A DNA stretch of 54,066 bases from Comamonadaceae bacterium (GCA_029255645.1 JANLJE010000032.1:1-54066); one strand, 5' to 3'. Shown: positions 7,705 to 16,988, counted from the stretch's first letter. Made by a program: numbers and translations. The notes: generated by a model from the sequence alone, not told the origin.

Positions 7705-10398
7705 TTATTCGATGCGCTGGCAAGGCAGTTCAAAGATGAATTCCGAGCCCTGACCGGGTTCGCTCTCCACCCACAGATGACCACCAAAGTATTCGACAAT
7801 CTGCCGGCTGATGGGTAGGCCCAGGCCAGTTCCCTTGGGCTTGTCGGTCAGGGCATTGCCGCCCTGACGGAAACGCTCAAAGATGAAATCCTTCTCTTCC
7901 GCCCCCATCCCCGGGCCATTATCGCGCACCGCAACCCGCACCCGGTCTGCCATGCAGGTCAAGTTCACTTCCACCCGCCCCTGGCCGGCGGGCGCGAATT
8001 TCACTGCATTCGAGAGCAGATTGATCATCACCTGGGTGAGCCGGTCCTGGTCCGCCATCACCAGAACCGGCGTCACGGGACAATTCAGTGCAAGGCCCAC
8101 GCCCTTGTCGCGGAAAAGTTGTTCCAGAGCCGCAGCGGCATCGCGCACCAAGCCGACCAGATCGACCTGGTGCGCGGTCCAGTCCGCCCGCCCCGACTCC
8201 AGCTTGGCCAGATCAAGAATCTGGTTGATCAAGCGGGTCAGACGCTCCGTCTCGGTCACGATGATACCGAGAAAACGCTGACGGTCCGACAACGCCATAT
8301 CCGGGTGATCCGCCAGCAATTCGGAAAAAGCCCGGATCGAGGTCAAGGGTGTGCGCAGTTCATGGGTCACGGTGGAGACGAAATCATCCTTGAGCCGATC
8401 CAGTTCGCGCAACTGCGCATTCACCGCCTGCAGTTCCTGGGTGGCGGCCTCCAATTCACGGGACTTCTTCTCCAGTTCCTGGCTATGGGCGCGTACTAGG
8501 GACGCCTCATCGAGAATATCGAGCACTTCGTCCAGACCCAGTTCCTCCTCCTCCACTACCGAGGCCAGCACGACCCGGGCACTGGCAGAACCGATGGCCC
8601 CCGCCAGCAGGCCTTCGGCAAAGCGGGCCAGTTCTGCATCCACTTCGCGGCTTTCCAGGTTGGTCAGCCCCCGTTTGCGGGCATAGGAGCGCAATTGCTG
8701 GCGCGCCCGCTCCGCGCCCAGGAAACGCTCGAGCAAGCCGGCCAAGGCCGGGTAGGAGGCCTTGCCTCGCCACAGCAACGGGTTGGCCTCGATGTCACGA
8801 CGACGCAGGATATCGACAAACCGATTGGCCTGACCGGCTTCCACCGCATCGGGCCGGATGCTGAGGGACAGCAACACATACAAGCCGGTATTCAGGAACA
8901 GGCTCCAGAACAGGCAATGAGAAATCTCGTCCAGGCCCTCCAGACCAAACAGGGCATGTGCCTTGAGCCCGTTGATGCCCCACAGGCCCTGGCTGACAAA
9001 ATCACCGGGAATCCAGCCGGACTTGGCGAAGGACGGCAGCAGCAGGGTGTAGCCCCAGACCAAAAAGCCGGCGAACAGCCCGGCCAGGGCACCGGCCCCA
9101 TTGCCTTGCTTCCAGTACATGCCGCCAAACAGGGCGGGAGCGAACTGGGCCACGGCCGAGAACGAGATCAGGCCGATCCCGACCAGGGCATGAGCCTCCC
9201 CGGCGGCACGGAAATAGCCGTAACCCAGGAGCAAGATGAGGGCGATGGCCACCCGGCGAATGTAAAGCAGCAGGCGGGAGAGGTCCGGACGCCGTTCCAG
9301 CCGCAGCCTCCCGGAGCGCAGCAGGGCGGGCATGACCAGATCGTTGCAGACCATGGTAGAGAGGGCGATGGTCTCGACGATGACCATGCCGGTGGTGGCC
9401 GAAAGACCTCCGAGGAAAGCCAGCAAGGCCAGGGTTTCCTGGCCCTGGGAGAGGGGCAGGCTGAGGACAAAGGTATCGCCGTTACCAGGCATCCCCAGCA
9501 GCAACCCCGCCAGCGCAATCGGCAGCACAAATACATTGATCAGGAGCAGGTACAAGGGAAAGAGCCAGACCGCACGGCGCAGATGACTTTCATCGACATT
9601 TTCCACGACCATGATCTGGAACTGGCGCGGCAACAACACAATCGCCAGCGCCGAGAGCAACACCAGGGGCATCCAGTTACCCAGACTGAGATCCAGACTG
9701 AGCCGCCGGCTCAGTTCGGGAAGCGCTTCCGCCTGCTGAAAAATATCCGTAAACCCGTCGAACAAGCCATAGGTGACAAACACCCCAACGGCCAGGAAAG
9801 CCAGCAGTTTGACAATGGATTCGAAGGCGATGGCCGCCACCATGCCTTCGTGCCGTTCCGTGGCATCCAGATGCCGGGTGCCGAACAGGATGGAAAACAC
9901 CGCCAGCGCAATCGCAATCAACGCGGTGGCATCGAGCCCCAGCAAGGCAACCGTCCCTTTACCCGGGAAAAGCACATCGAGGCTGGCGGCAACCGCTTTT
10001 AATTGCAGGGCGATATAGGGCACGATGCCAATCACCGCAATCACCGTCACCAGCCCCGCCAGGGATTGCCGCTTGCCATAACGGGCCGCCATGAAATCGG
10101 CAATGGAAATCAGGCGCTCCTGTTTGCTGATGCGGATCATCTTCAGGATGACGGGGGCCAGCATCAACATCAGCGTAGGGCCCAGGTAAATGGTGAGAAA
10201 CCCCATGCCGCCCGATGCAGCCCGCCCGACACTGCCAAAAAAGGTCCACGAGGTGCAGTAAACCGCCAGGGAAAGGCCATGGACATTGGCCGAAATGATG
10301 GAGCGCCCCTGATCCGCGCGCCGATCACCAAAGCGGGCAATGGCAAACAGCAACGCCAGATAAGCCACGGCCAGGAAGGAAACACCCCAGGGATTCAT
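7705..10398 (-). CDS. Sodium:solute symporter-type sensor histidine kinase (CrbS/CbrA-like)
   Basis: 897 residues. The first ~480 form an SLC5/SSS-type membrane domain with about 12-13 helices (early motif SANVHGLSLAVYCTSWTFFG). A cytosolic STAC-like segment (~540-610) and a coiled coil follow. The kinase core has the H box VTHELRTPLTSIRAF (His near 665), N box NLLSNAVKF, G1 DNGPGMG, F box IFERFRQG, and G2 GTGLGLPIS, so it is a complete kinase without a built-in receiver. Proteins of this type (CrbS, MxtR, CbrA) sense or carry small organic acids or amino acids. The neighbouring acs suggests acetate as the signal, which is inference. The partner receiver is the next gene. Confidence 0.92.
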   Translation of the reverse strand: MNPWGVSFLAVAYLALLFAIARFGDRRADQGRSIISANVHGLSLAVYCTSWTFFGSVGRAASGGMGFLTIYLGPTLMLMLAPVILKMIRISKQERLISIADFMAARYGKRQSLAGLVTVIAVIGIVPYIALQLKAVAASLDVLFPGKGTVALLGLDATALIAIALAVFSILFGTRHLDATERHEGMVAAIAFESIVKLLAFLAVGVFVTYGLFDGFTDIFQQAEALPELSRRLSLDLSLGNWMPLVLLSALAIVLLPRQFQIMVVENVDESHLRRAVWLFPLYLLLINVFVLPIALAGLLLGMPGNGDTFVLSLPLSQGQETLALLAFLGGLSATTGMVIVETIALSTMVCNDLVMPALLRSGRLRLERRPDLSRLLLYIRRVAIALILLLGYGYFRAAGEAHALVGIGLISFSAVAQFAPALFGGMYWKQGNGAGALAGLFAGFLVWGYTLLLPSFAKSGWIPGDFVSQGLWGINGLKAHALFGLEGLDEISHCLFWSLFLNTGLYVLLSLSIRPDAVEAGQANRFVDILRRRDIEANPLLWRGKASYPALAGLLERFLGAERARQQLRSYARKRGLTNLESREVDAELARFAEGLLAGAIGSASARVVLASVVEEEELGLDEVLDILDEASLVRAHSQELEKKSRELEAATQELQAVNAQLRELDRLKDDFVSTVTHELRTPLTSIRAFSELLADHPDMALSDRQRFLGIIVTETERLTRLINQILDLAKLESGRADWTAHQVDLVGLVRDAAAALEQLFRDKGVGLALNCPVTPVLVMADQDRLTQVMINLLSNAVKFAPAGQGRVEVNLTCMADRVRVAVRDNGPGMGAEEKDFIFERFRQGGNALTDKPKGTGLGLPISRQIVEYFGGHLWVESEPGQGSEFIFELPCQRIE

Positions 10399-10404
10399 GC
10401 GTGC

Positions 10405-10593
10405 TTATGCCTTGTGCGCCTCTATAATCCAGGCCGCCAGAGCAATCAGCACGGCCCAGACCCCGAACAGGTAGAGGTAGGCGGCCAGACCCGAACCCCC
10501 CGCCTGAGTATTGAGCAAGGGGGGATTGAGCAACACCAACCCCAGCAGCGCCAGGGCCACCAGGCGTTGACGCCTCATATCAAAACGCTGCAT
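10405..10593 (-). CDS. Small membrane protein, 62 aa, two predicted helices
   Basis: Starts at ATG 10593 with a clear GGAGGG six nt upstream. The protein begins MQRFDMRRQRL, then a hydrophobic helix (ALALLGLVLLN), a short loop with QAGGSG, and a second helix (YLYLFGVWAVLIALAAWII) ending EAHKA. It sits 6 nt before the sensor kinase gene, and its ATG overlaps the stop of the 41-codon frame upstream. I do not recognise the family. The position suggests an accessory subunit for the symporter-type kinase, by analogy with small SSS subunits. Confidence 0.8.
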   Translation of the reverse strand: MQRFDMRRQRLVALALLGLVLLNPPLLNTQAGGSGLAAYLYLFGVWAVLIALAAWIIEAHKA

Positions 10594-10718
10594 CAGACAC
10601 CCTCCAGAAAAAGCCAGACGAAAACGGCCGACGCGTAAACAAACGCGCCGGCCGCCTCGGGCGCCACGCTTGCCGTGGCTGCCAGTTTGGGACACCCGCA
10701 CAACAGATAGGCGCCCAT
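10593..10718 (-). CDS. Very small membrane protein candidate, 41 aa
   Basis: A short minus-strand frame from ATG 10718. AGGAG lies 6 nt upstream, and its TGA overlaps the next ATG as TGATG, a typical translational coupling. The peptide begins MGAYLLCGCPKLAA and ends in a single hydrophobic helix (AGAFVYASAVFVWLFLEGV). Two nearby cysteines (C7, C9) could form a metal or redox site. The upstream ACACTATAAGG may be a -10 region. It could be a leader peptide controlling the 62-aa protein and the kinase, or a small subunit. No family recognised. Confidence 0.5.
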   Translation of the reverse strand: MGAYLLCGCPKLAATASVAPEAAGAFVYASAVFVWLFLEGV

Positions 10719-10892
10719 GTCTCTCTCCTGCCTCCTTATAGTGTGTTTTCAGACGGACATGGGCAGAATGCCCGCCTGGATTGCGCTTCCTCCGGGGAAG
10801 CAGGAACCCCTCTGGGGATTCCGGATACGACGCCGGCAAGCCGGCGGCCGGAAGCTGCCCGGAGGCAAATCCGGCCTGAGGCCATCACCCCA

Positions 10893-12854
10893 TCACCCCT
10901 TCAACTGCTCCAGGATGGCCGGGTTTTCCAGAGTGGAAGTGTCTTGCGTGACTTCCTCGCCCTTGGCCAGGGAACGCAGCAGACGGCGCATGATCTTGCC
11001 GGAACGGGTCTTGGGCAGGTTCTCGCCGAAGCGGATGTCCTTGGGCTTGGCGATGGGGCCAATTTCCTTGCCGACCCAGTCCTGCAGTTCCTTGATCACC
11101 TTCCTGGCCTCGTCCCCGGTGGGACGGGAACCCTTCAGGACGACGAAGGCGACGATGGCCTCCCCGGTCAGGTCATCCGGACGCCCCACCACGGCGGCTT
11201 CGGCCACGAGTTCGTGGGCCACCAGGGCGGATTCGATTTCCATGGTGCCCATGCGGTGGCCGGAGACGTTCAGCACATCGTCGATCCGGCCGGTGATGGT
11301 GAAGTAGCCGGTATTGGCATCACGGATGGCGCCGTCGCCGGCGAGGTAGAGACGACCGCCCAGGTCTTCAGGGTAGTAGGACTTCTTGAAGCGCTCGGGA
11401 TCGCCCCAGATGGTGCGGATCATCGAAGGCCAGGGTTTCTTCACCACCAGGATGCCGCCCTGCCCCCAGGGTAGCTCGGCACCGGTCTCGTCCACCACGG
11501 CGACCTGGATGCCGGGGAACGGCAGGGTGCAGGAGCCGGGAACCAGGGGGGTGGCGCCGGGCATGGGGGTGATCATGTGCCCCCCGGTCTCGGTCTGCCA
11601 GAAGGTATCGACAATGGGGCAACGGCCGCCACCGATGTGCTCGTAGTACCACTCCCAGGCGGCGGGGTTGATGGGTTCGCCCACGGAGCCGAGCAGACGC
11701 AGGCTCGAAAGGTCGTAGTTTTTCGGATGCACGGCGGGGTTGTTATCGGCAGCCTTGATCAGGGAACGGATCGCGGTGGGGGCGGTGTAGAAGATGGTGG
11801 CCTTGTGGTCCTGGATCATCTTCCAGAAACGGCCGGCGTCGGGATAGGTGGGCACGCCTTCGAACACGATCTCGGTCGCGCCGCTGGCCAGGGGACCATA
11901 GGTGATGTAGGTGTGGCCGGTGACCCAGCCGATGTCGGCGGTACACCAGAAGACATCGGTCGGCTTGATGTCGAAGGTGTACTTCATGGTCAGGATGGCA
12001 TGCACCAGGTAGCCGCCGGAAGAATGCTGCACGCCCTTGGGCTTGCCGGTGGAGCCGGAAGTGTAAAGCAGGAACAGCGGATGCTCGGCCTCGACCCACT
12101 CGGGTTCGCAGGTTTCGGGTTGGTTGGCGAGCCCCTCGTGCAGCCATTCGTCCCGCCCTGCGACCATGTTCACTTCGGCGCCGGTGCGCTTGAAGACGAT
12201 CACATTCCTGGCAGATTCGCAGCCGCCCATGGCAAAGGCCTCATCGGCGATGGGCTTCAAGGGAATGGCCTTGCCGCCGCGGAACTGGCCGTCGGAAGTG
12301 ATCAGCATCACAGCGCCGGCATCCTGGATGCGGTCGCGCAGGGACAGGGCGGAGAAGCCACCGAACACCACGGAATGGATGGCGCCGATGCGGGCACAGG
12401 CCTGCATGGCGACGATGCCTTCGATGGTCATGGGCATGTAAATGACGACGCGGTCGCCCTTCCTGACGCCCTTGGACTTGAGCAGATTGGCCATCTTGCA
12501 GACCCGGACCAGCAGTTCCTGGTAGGTAACCCTGGTGACCTGACCGTCGTCGGCCTCGAAAATGATGGCAGTCTTGTCGCCGAGACCGGCTTCGACGTTG
12601 CGATCCAGGCAGTTGTAGGAGACGTTCAGCTTGCCATCGGTGAACCACTTGTAGAAAGGAGCGTCGGATTCATCCAGCACCTTGGTAAAAGGGGTCTGCC
12701 AACTCACCAGTTCCCGGGCATGACGCGCCCAGTAAGCTTCGTAATCCTGTTCGGCTTCCGCGCACAGCGCCTTATAGGCATCCATTCCGGAAACCGCTGC
12801 GTTCTTTACAAAATCCGGGGATGGGTAATAGAACTGCACGGATTCATTTGACAT
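10893..12854 (-). CDS. acs: Acetyl-CoA synthetase (AMP-forming)
   Basis: 653 residues, the usual Acs length. It activates acetate with ATP and CoA to acetyl-CoA via acetyl-AMP. Seen: the P-loop-like adenylation motif [11 protein letters not shown], the [10 protein letters not shown] region, [10 protein letters not shown], and the C-terminal [11 protein letters not shown] with the catalytic lysine that is commonly acetylated in this family. The chosen start, [11 protein letters not shown], has GGAGAAGG just upstream; an in-frame start 23 codons earlier has no such site. Upstream it carries two near-identical direct repeats 40 bp apart, likely regulator sites. Downstream on the same strand lies the transporter-kinase locus, so acetate activation and sensing are linked. 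Confidence 0.97.
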   Translation of the reverse strand: MSNESVQFYYPSPDFVKNAAVSGMDAYKALCAEAEQDYEAYWARHARELVSWQTPFTKVLDESDAPFYKWFTDGKLNVSYNCLDRNVEAGLGDKTAIIFEADDGQVTRVTYQELLVRVCKMANLLKSKGVRKGDRVVIYMPMTIEGIVAMQACARIGAIHSVVFGGFSALSLRDRIQDAGAVMLITSDGQFRGGKAIPLKPIADEAFAMGGCESARNVIVFKRTGAEVNMVAGRDEWLHEGLANQPETCEPEWVEAEHPLFLLYTSGSTGKPKGVQHSSGGYLVHAILTMKYTFDIKPTDVFWCTADIGWVTGHTYITYGPLASGATEIVFEGVPTYPDAGRFWKMIQDHKATIFYTAPTAIRSLIKAADNNPAVHPKNYDLSSLRLLGSVGEPINPAAWEWYYEHIGGGRCPIVDTFWQTETGGHMITPMPGATPLVPGSCTLPFPGIQVAVVDETGAELPWGQGGILVVKKPWPSMIRTIWGDPERFKKSYYPEDLGGRLYLAGDGAIRDANTGYFTITGRIDDVLNVSGHRMGTMEIESALVAHELVAEAAVVGRPDDLTGEAIVAFVVLKGSRPTGDEARKVIKELQDWVGKEIGPIAKPKDIRFGENLPKTRSGKIMRRLLRSLAKGEEVTQDTSTLENPAILEQLKG

Positions 12855-12904
12855 AAACCTTCTCCTCTGCGATCGGGGTATCGAGTGACATTCTGGGTGG
12901 GCGG

Positions 12905-12958
12905 TACAAACCGTTACTGGCACCGCATTAGACGCGGATAATCTTACAAACCGCTTAC
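12905..12958 (-). promoter_or_regulatory. Paired direct repeats upstream of acs
   Basis: TACAAACCGTTAC (12905-12917) and TACAAACCGCTTAC (12945-12958) are direct repeats whose starts are 40 bp apart, close to four helical turns, and they end about 50 bp before the acs start codon. The arrangement fits two dimers or protomers of an activator on the same DNA face. The regulator is not identifiable from the window. Confidence 0.5.
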
Positions 12959-13086
12959 ACTTTCACGCTGCAGCGCAGCATCGGCGCGGCCTGCGGCCCA
13001 CCCGGAACCCCATCGGGGTCCGCAGCAGCCCGATCCGGTCGTGATAAACTCCGGCTTCCTTTTCTGCCTCATTTTTCATCACGCCC

Positions 13087-13611
13087 ATGAAATCCTCTGA
13101 ATCCTTGATGGAAAAATTCATTTTCGCGAGCCGCTGGCTGCAGGCTCCGCTGTACCTGGGTCTGATCGCGGCTCAAGGCGTCTATGTCTACCATTTCTTC
13201 CATGAACTCACCCACCTGGTCGTCAATGCGGGCACCCTTTCCGAAGCGGACGTGATGCTCATCGTCCTGGGCCTGATCGACGTGGTGATGATCGCCAACC
13301 TGCTCATCATGGTGATCATCGGCGGCTACGAGACCTTCGTCTCCCGCCTCAACCTGGACCTGCATCCGGATCAACCCGAGTGGCTCTCCCACATCAATGC
13401 GGGGGTGCTCAAGATCAAGCTGTCCACCGCGATCATCGGCATTTCGGCGATCCACCTGCTAAAGACCTTCATCAATGCCGGCAACCTGCCCGAGCACACC
13501 ATCAAATGGCAGGTCATCATCCACCTGACCTTCATCATTTCCGCCCTGGCCATGGCTTACACGGACAAGATCATGAATCAGTCCCTGAACCTGGTCAAAA
13601 GCAACCACTGA
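13087..13611 (+). CDS. YqhA / UPF0114 family membrane protein
   Basis: 174 residues recognised as the TIGR00645/YqhA family of integral membrane proteins of unknown function. Four hydrophobic segments are visible (around 17-40, 52-75, 108-128 and 140-160), with the family stretch [22 protein letters not shown] between helices two and three. A -10-like GATAAACT lies about 40 bp upstream. Divergent from acs, and followed by fumarase after 38 nt, so probably co-transcribed with it. Confidence 0.88.
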   Translation: MKSSESLMEKFIFASRWLQAPLYLGLIAAQGVYVYHFFHELTHLVVNAGTLSEADVMLIVLGLIDVVMIANLLIMVIIGGYETFVSRLNLDLHPDQPEWLSHINAGVLKIKLSTAIIGISAIHLLKTFINAGNLPEHTIKWQVIIHLTFIISALAMAYTDKIMNQSLNLVKSNH

Positions 13612-13612
13612 A

Positions 13613-13640
13613 TACGCCACCCACGCTACGCCACCCACGG
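13613..13640 (+). repeat. Tandem duplication, 14 bp x2
   Basis: TACGCCACCCACGC is repeated with one final base change, filling most of the spacer between the YqhA-like gene and fumarase. Confidence 0.85.
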
Positions 13641-13649
13641 AGAAACCCC

Positions 13650-15194
13650 ATGACGAGCATCCGCCAGGAAGACCTGATCCAGTCCATCGCCGACGCTTTC
13701 CAGTACATCAGCTACTACCACCCCCTGGACTACATCAAGTCCCTCGGCGAAGCCTATGAGCGTGAACAATCTCCCGCCGCCAAGGACGCCATTGCCCAGA
13801 TCCTGACCAACTCCCGCATGGCCGCCGAAGGCCATCGCCCGATTTGCCAGGACACCGGCATCTGCGTGGTCTTCCTCAAGGTCGGCATGAACGTGCGCTG
13901 GGACGACGCCACCCTGAGCCTGCAGGACATGGTCGATGAAGGCGTGCGCCGCGCCTACATGAACCCGGACAATCCCCTGCGCGCCTCGATACTGGCCGAC
14001 CCGGCCGGCGCCCGCAAGAACACCAGGGACAACACCCCGGCCGTGGTGCACTTCGAAATCGTCCCCGGCGACCACGTGGAAGTGATCTGTGCCGCCAAGG
14101 GTGGCGGCTCCGAAGCCAAGTCCAAGTTCGCCATGCTCAACCCCTCCGACAACCTGGTGGACTGGGTCTTGCAGAAGATTCCGGAAATGGGCGCCGGCTG
14201 GTGTCCTCCCGGCATCATCGGCATCGGCATCGGCGGCACCCCGGAAAAGGCCATGCTGCTGGCCAAGGAATCGATCATGGCGCCGGTGGACATCCACGAA
14301 CTGAAAGCCAAGGCGGCTGAATACGCAAAAACGGGCGCCAAGCTGAGCCGCGCCGAAGAACTGCGCCTCGAACTGATGGAAAAGATCAACGCCCTGGGCG
14401 TCGGAGCCCAAGGTCTGGGCGGCCTCACCACGGTGCTCGACGTCAAGGTGCTGGACTACCCCTGCCACGCCGCCAACCTGCCGGTGGCCCTGGTGCCCAA
14501 CTGCGCCGCCACCCGCCACGTGCACTTCCACCTGGATGGCTCCGGCCCCGCCCAGCTGGAAGTGCCCAAGCTGGAAGACTGGCCCGCCGTGACCTGGAGC
14601 CCGGACCTGAAGACCGCCACCCAGGTCGATCTCGACACCCTGACCAAGGCAGAGGTCGCTTCCTGGAAGCCAGGCCAGAAGCTGCTCCTGAACGGCAAGA
14701 TGCTGACCGGCCGCGATGCCGCCCACAAGCGCATTGCCGACATGCTGGCCAAGGGCGAGCCGCTGCCGGTGGACTTCACCAACCGGGTCATCTACTACGT
14801 CGGCCCGGTGGACCCGGTGCGCGACGAAGTGGTCGGCCCCGCCGGCCCCACCACCGCCACCCGCATGGACAAGTTCACCCGCATGATGCTCGAACAAACC
14901 GGCCTGATCGCGATGATCGGCAAGGCCGAGCGCGGCCCCATCGCCATCGAGGCGATCAAGGACAACAAGTCGGCCTACCTGATGGCCGTGGGCGGCGCCG
15001 CCTACCTGGTGGCCAAGGCCATCAAGTCCGCCAGGGTGGCAGGCTTCGAGGACCTGGGCATGGAAGCGATCTATGAGTTCGACGTGCAGAACATGCCCGT
15101 CACCGTGGCCGTGGACTCCGCCGGCACCAGCGTGCATGAGACCGGCCCCAGGGAATGGCAGATCAAGATCGGCAAGATTCCGGTCAAGGCCTGA
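13650..15194 (+). CDS. Fumarate hydratase class I (iron-sulfur)
   Basis: 514 residues covering both the alpha (N-terminal) and beta (C-terminal) parts of class I fumarases, as in FumA/FumB. It interconverts fumarate and malate in the TCA cycle. Seen: RPICQDTGICVVF with a cluster-binding cysteine, the glycine-rich GIIGIGIGGTPEKAM, KVLDYPCHAANLPVALVPNC with two further cysteines, and the beta-part signature GPTTATRMD. Start ATG 13650 follows GGAGA 7 nt upstream. A strong terminator follows. As an oxygen-sensitive [4Fe-4S] enzyme it fits a facultative or microaerobic life style. Confidence 0.95.
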   Translation: MTSIRQEDLIQSIADAFQYISYYHPLDYIKSLGEAYEREQSPAAKDAIAQILTNSRMAAEGHRPICQDTGICVVFLKVGMNVRWDDATLSLQDMVDEGVRRAYMNPDNPLRASILADPAGARKNTRDNTPAVVHFEIVPGDHVEVICAAKGGGSEAKSKFAMLNPSDNLVDWVLQKIPEMGAGWCPPGIIGIGIGGTPEKAMLLAKESIMAPVDIHELKAKAAEYAKTGAKLSRAEELRLELMEKINALGVGAQGLGGLTTVLDVKVLDYPCHAANLPVALVPNCAATRHVHFHLDGSGPAQLEVPKLEDWPAVTWSPDLKTATQVDLDTLTKAEVASWKPGQKLLLNGKMLTGRDAAHKRIADMLAKGEPLPVDFTNRVIYYVGPVDPVRDEVVGPAGPTTATRMDKFTRMMLEQTGLIAMIGKAERGPIAIEAIKDNKSAYLMAVGGAAYLVAKAIKSARVAGFEDLGMEAIYEFDVQNMPVTVAVDSAGTSVHETGPREWQIKIGKIPVKA

Positions 15195-15221
15195 TTACCC
15201 ACGCAATTTCCCGCAAACAAG

Positions 15222-15264
15222 AAGGCCCGTCACTGGCACGAAGACTTGCCCGGACGGGCCTTTT
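15222..15264 (+). terminator. Intrinsic terminator after fumarase
   Basis: AAGGCCCGTC (15222-15231) pairs with GACGGGCCTT, followed by TTTT at 15261-15264. A T-rich complement on the other side means it may also end the convergent gene at 15307. Confidence 0.9.
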
Positions 15265-15306
15265 GGCATCGAGCCCACTGCCCTCGGGCCACCCCAAAAG
15301 CCCGAA

Positions 15307-16341
15307 TCAAGAACCCAGGGGTTGCCGCCCTTTCCCGAGCGCCTCCCCTTCCCCATGCACCACGACCCGCCCGCCACCTTCGGCCATCGCCTGCTCCATG
15401 CGCGCCAATGCCAGGCCCAGCAAGGCCTCGCCAGAAACATTTCCATCTTCAGGACGGCTGGCGGCGCCGGAACTGATGGAGAGTGACACTTGCCGCCCCT
15501 GCACTGCAATTCTGGCGGCAGCAACACTCTTGATCACCCGGCCGGCAAAGGCCGCACATTGCTCCAGACGACTGCTCCGCGTCACGATCGCAAAACAGCC
15601 GGGCCGGTAGTGCCCGATGAAATCCGAACCGCCCAATTTGCCCTGGATCAAGCGTGCGATTTTCTCGGCAATGCGACTGGCCGCGGCTTTGCCCACGCCA
15701 TCCTCCAGTGCTCCATAAGCATCCACACCAAACAACAAGATTGCCCCGTGCCCCCCCTGCCCAGAAAAAGTCCGCTCTATCCCGGCCTCCAGCAAGGTGC
15801 GGGAAAGCAGGCCCGCATCACGGAAATTCGCCCCGCCTCTGGTCGCAGCAGGCGTTGATGCAGGCGCTGATGCAGGCGCTGATGTCGGCGTTGATGCAGG
15901 CGCTGATGTAGGCGCTGATGTAGGCGTTGATGCGGGCTGTTTGCGCGGCGGATCGAGCGGGGCCTGCAAGCCTGCCTTGTGGGGTTGCAACATCGCGAGA
16001 ATCCCGGACTTTCCCATGCCATCCAGGATGAACCCGGTCACGCCGATTTTTTCTGCCTCACCGGCAATTTCCGCAATCCTGTTTTCCGAGCCCACCAGAT
16101 AAAAAGGAATACGCCGCAACCGTTGTAACCTGTTGTGGCGCAAGCGGTCCAGCAAATCCATGCCATTCAGTTTGGCGATATCCGGGGCGGCGATGACGGC
16201 CACCACATCATGGTCGAGCACCAGAGTCTGCCAGGCCGACTCACCATCCGCCGCCTCGACGATATGAAAATCCGCATCGAGATGCCGGGCCAGGATGCTC
16301 CGGATCACTTTCGAACCATGAACAAGCAAGATATTTCCCAT
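15307..16341 (-). CDS. Receiver-like plus degenerate GGDEF protein with tetrapeptide-repeat linker
   Basis: 344 residues. N-terminus: a CheY-like fold (MGNILLVHGSKVIRSILARH onward, ~1-125). The usual phospho-site region reads IAAPDIAKLNGMDLL, where by my alignment the acceptor Asp is an Ala, although a shifted Asp is nearby. Residues ~140-170 are seven [A/T]-S-[T/A]-P tetrapeptides encoded by a 12-bp DNA repeat. The C-terminal domain has the GGDEF fold, but the signature loop reads GHYRPGCFAIV in place of RYGGDEFAVL, so it should not make cyclic di-GMP. A product-binding or scaffold role is possible. Convergent with fumarase and sharing its terminator region; no partner gene nearby. Confidence 0.75.
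   Translation of the reverse strand: MGNILLVHGSKVIRSILARHLDADFHIVEAADGESAWQTLVLDHDVVAVIAAPDIAKLNGMDLLDRLRHNRLQRLRRIPFYLVGSENRIAEIAGEAEKIGVTGFILDGMGKSGILAMLQPHKAGLQAPLDPPRKQPASTPTSAPTSAPASTPTSAPASAPASTPAATRGGANFRDAGLLSRTLLEAGIERTFSGQGGHGAILLFGVDAYGALEDGVGKAAASRIAEKIARLIQGKLGGSDFIGHYRPGCFAIVTRSSRLEQCAAFAGRVIKSVAAARIAVQGRQVSLSISSGAASRPEDGNVSGEALLGLALARMEQAMAEGGGRVVVHGEGEALGKGRQPLGS
15848..15931 (-). repeat. 12-bp minisatellite, 7 copies, coding
   Basis: Seven consecutive 12-bp units, G(C/T)AGGCG(C/T)TGAT on the plus strand with minor changes, encoding (A/T)S(T/A)P tetrapeptides on the minus strand. Because the unit is a multiple of 3, copy-number change would lengthen or shorten the linker without a frameshift. 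Confidence 0.95.
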
Positions 16342-16416
16342 GGGCCCGCATTATCCTGGAAAACAGGGAGTTATGCTATTTGATTCAGAAAAATCCCCCC
16401 AGAGCCGGATTCAGGT

Positions 16417-16959
16417 TCATTCCAGCGCCGATGGCCGCACGTTTTTTTGTCCAGTTTCCGGCTGGCTGGCGACGGGTAGCGCGCCGAAGATGCTGTGCCA
16501 AGCTTTGTCGCGGTTGACTTCAACTCCACGCTGTTCGCACAGCGTGCGCACGTACTTGATGACGAACGTGTGCAGCCGATCCAGAGCGGCTTCGGGCTGG
16601 TTTTTCACGATCGCTTCGCGCACGTGCTGCGCGACCGTTTCGAAATTGCGTTCGTCGACTGTGGCGTTCAGGATGGTCAGTCCAGGCTCGTCGCGCAAAC
16701 AGTTCTCAGCCTGACCGTACAAGATCAGCGCCTGGATGACTTTGCCGACCAGATGATTGCCTTCGACCGCCCAAAATCCGCGTAAGCGGTTGGCTTTGGA
16801 AGTGCCACGCTCGCGGTAGGCCGTGGCATCGATGTCACCGCGCGTGTGCTCCTCGAAGAACTCACTGAACGTGCGGTCCGAGAAATCGAGTACGTAGCCG
16901 CTGCCCATGCGGAGCAGTCGTTCCAGTTTGCGGCGTTCTAAGGAGGACAAATCGGCCAT
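16417..16959 (-). pseudogene. AbiJ-like abortive-infection protein, C-terminally truncated
   Basis: 180 codons. The first ~160 resemble proteins with an AbiJ N-terminal domain and an abortive-infection C-terminal (Abi_C-like) domain: MADLSSLERRKLERLLRMGSG, a TFSEFF segment, and PEAALDRLHTFVIKYVRTLCE followed by HSIFGAL. After HSIFGAL the expected closing helices are absent and the frame runs into PVASQPETGQKNVRPSALE, which looks like unrelated DNA. It follows the AbiEii-like toxin by 29 nt on the same strand. Family assignment is from memory and moderate; truncation is inferred from the abrupt change in character. Confidence 0.55.
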
Positions 16960-16988
16960 GGGGATTTCTTTGGTGCATAGGTAACCGA

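Noticed and set aside
5266-7818. Plus-strand open frame of 850 codons
   Set aside because: Antisense to the exonuclease fusion and the receiver gene; low-complexity shadow composition, no motif and no ribosome-binding site.
10804-10892. Terminator of acs
   Set aside because: Several GC-rich inverted repeats (for example GCCGGCAAGCCGGC) lie here but none is followed by a T run on the minus strand.
13626-15137. Minus-strand open frame of 503 codons
   Set aside because: Exact shadow of fumarase; rich in Gly, His, Val and Gln without any family motif.
15848-15931. Possible CRISPR array
   Set aside because: Units are directly adjacent 12-bp repeats with no spacers, and they encode a protein linker.
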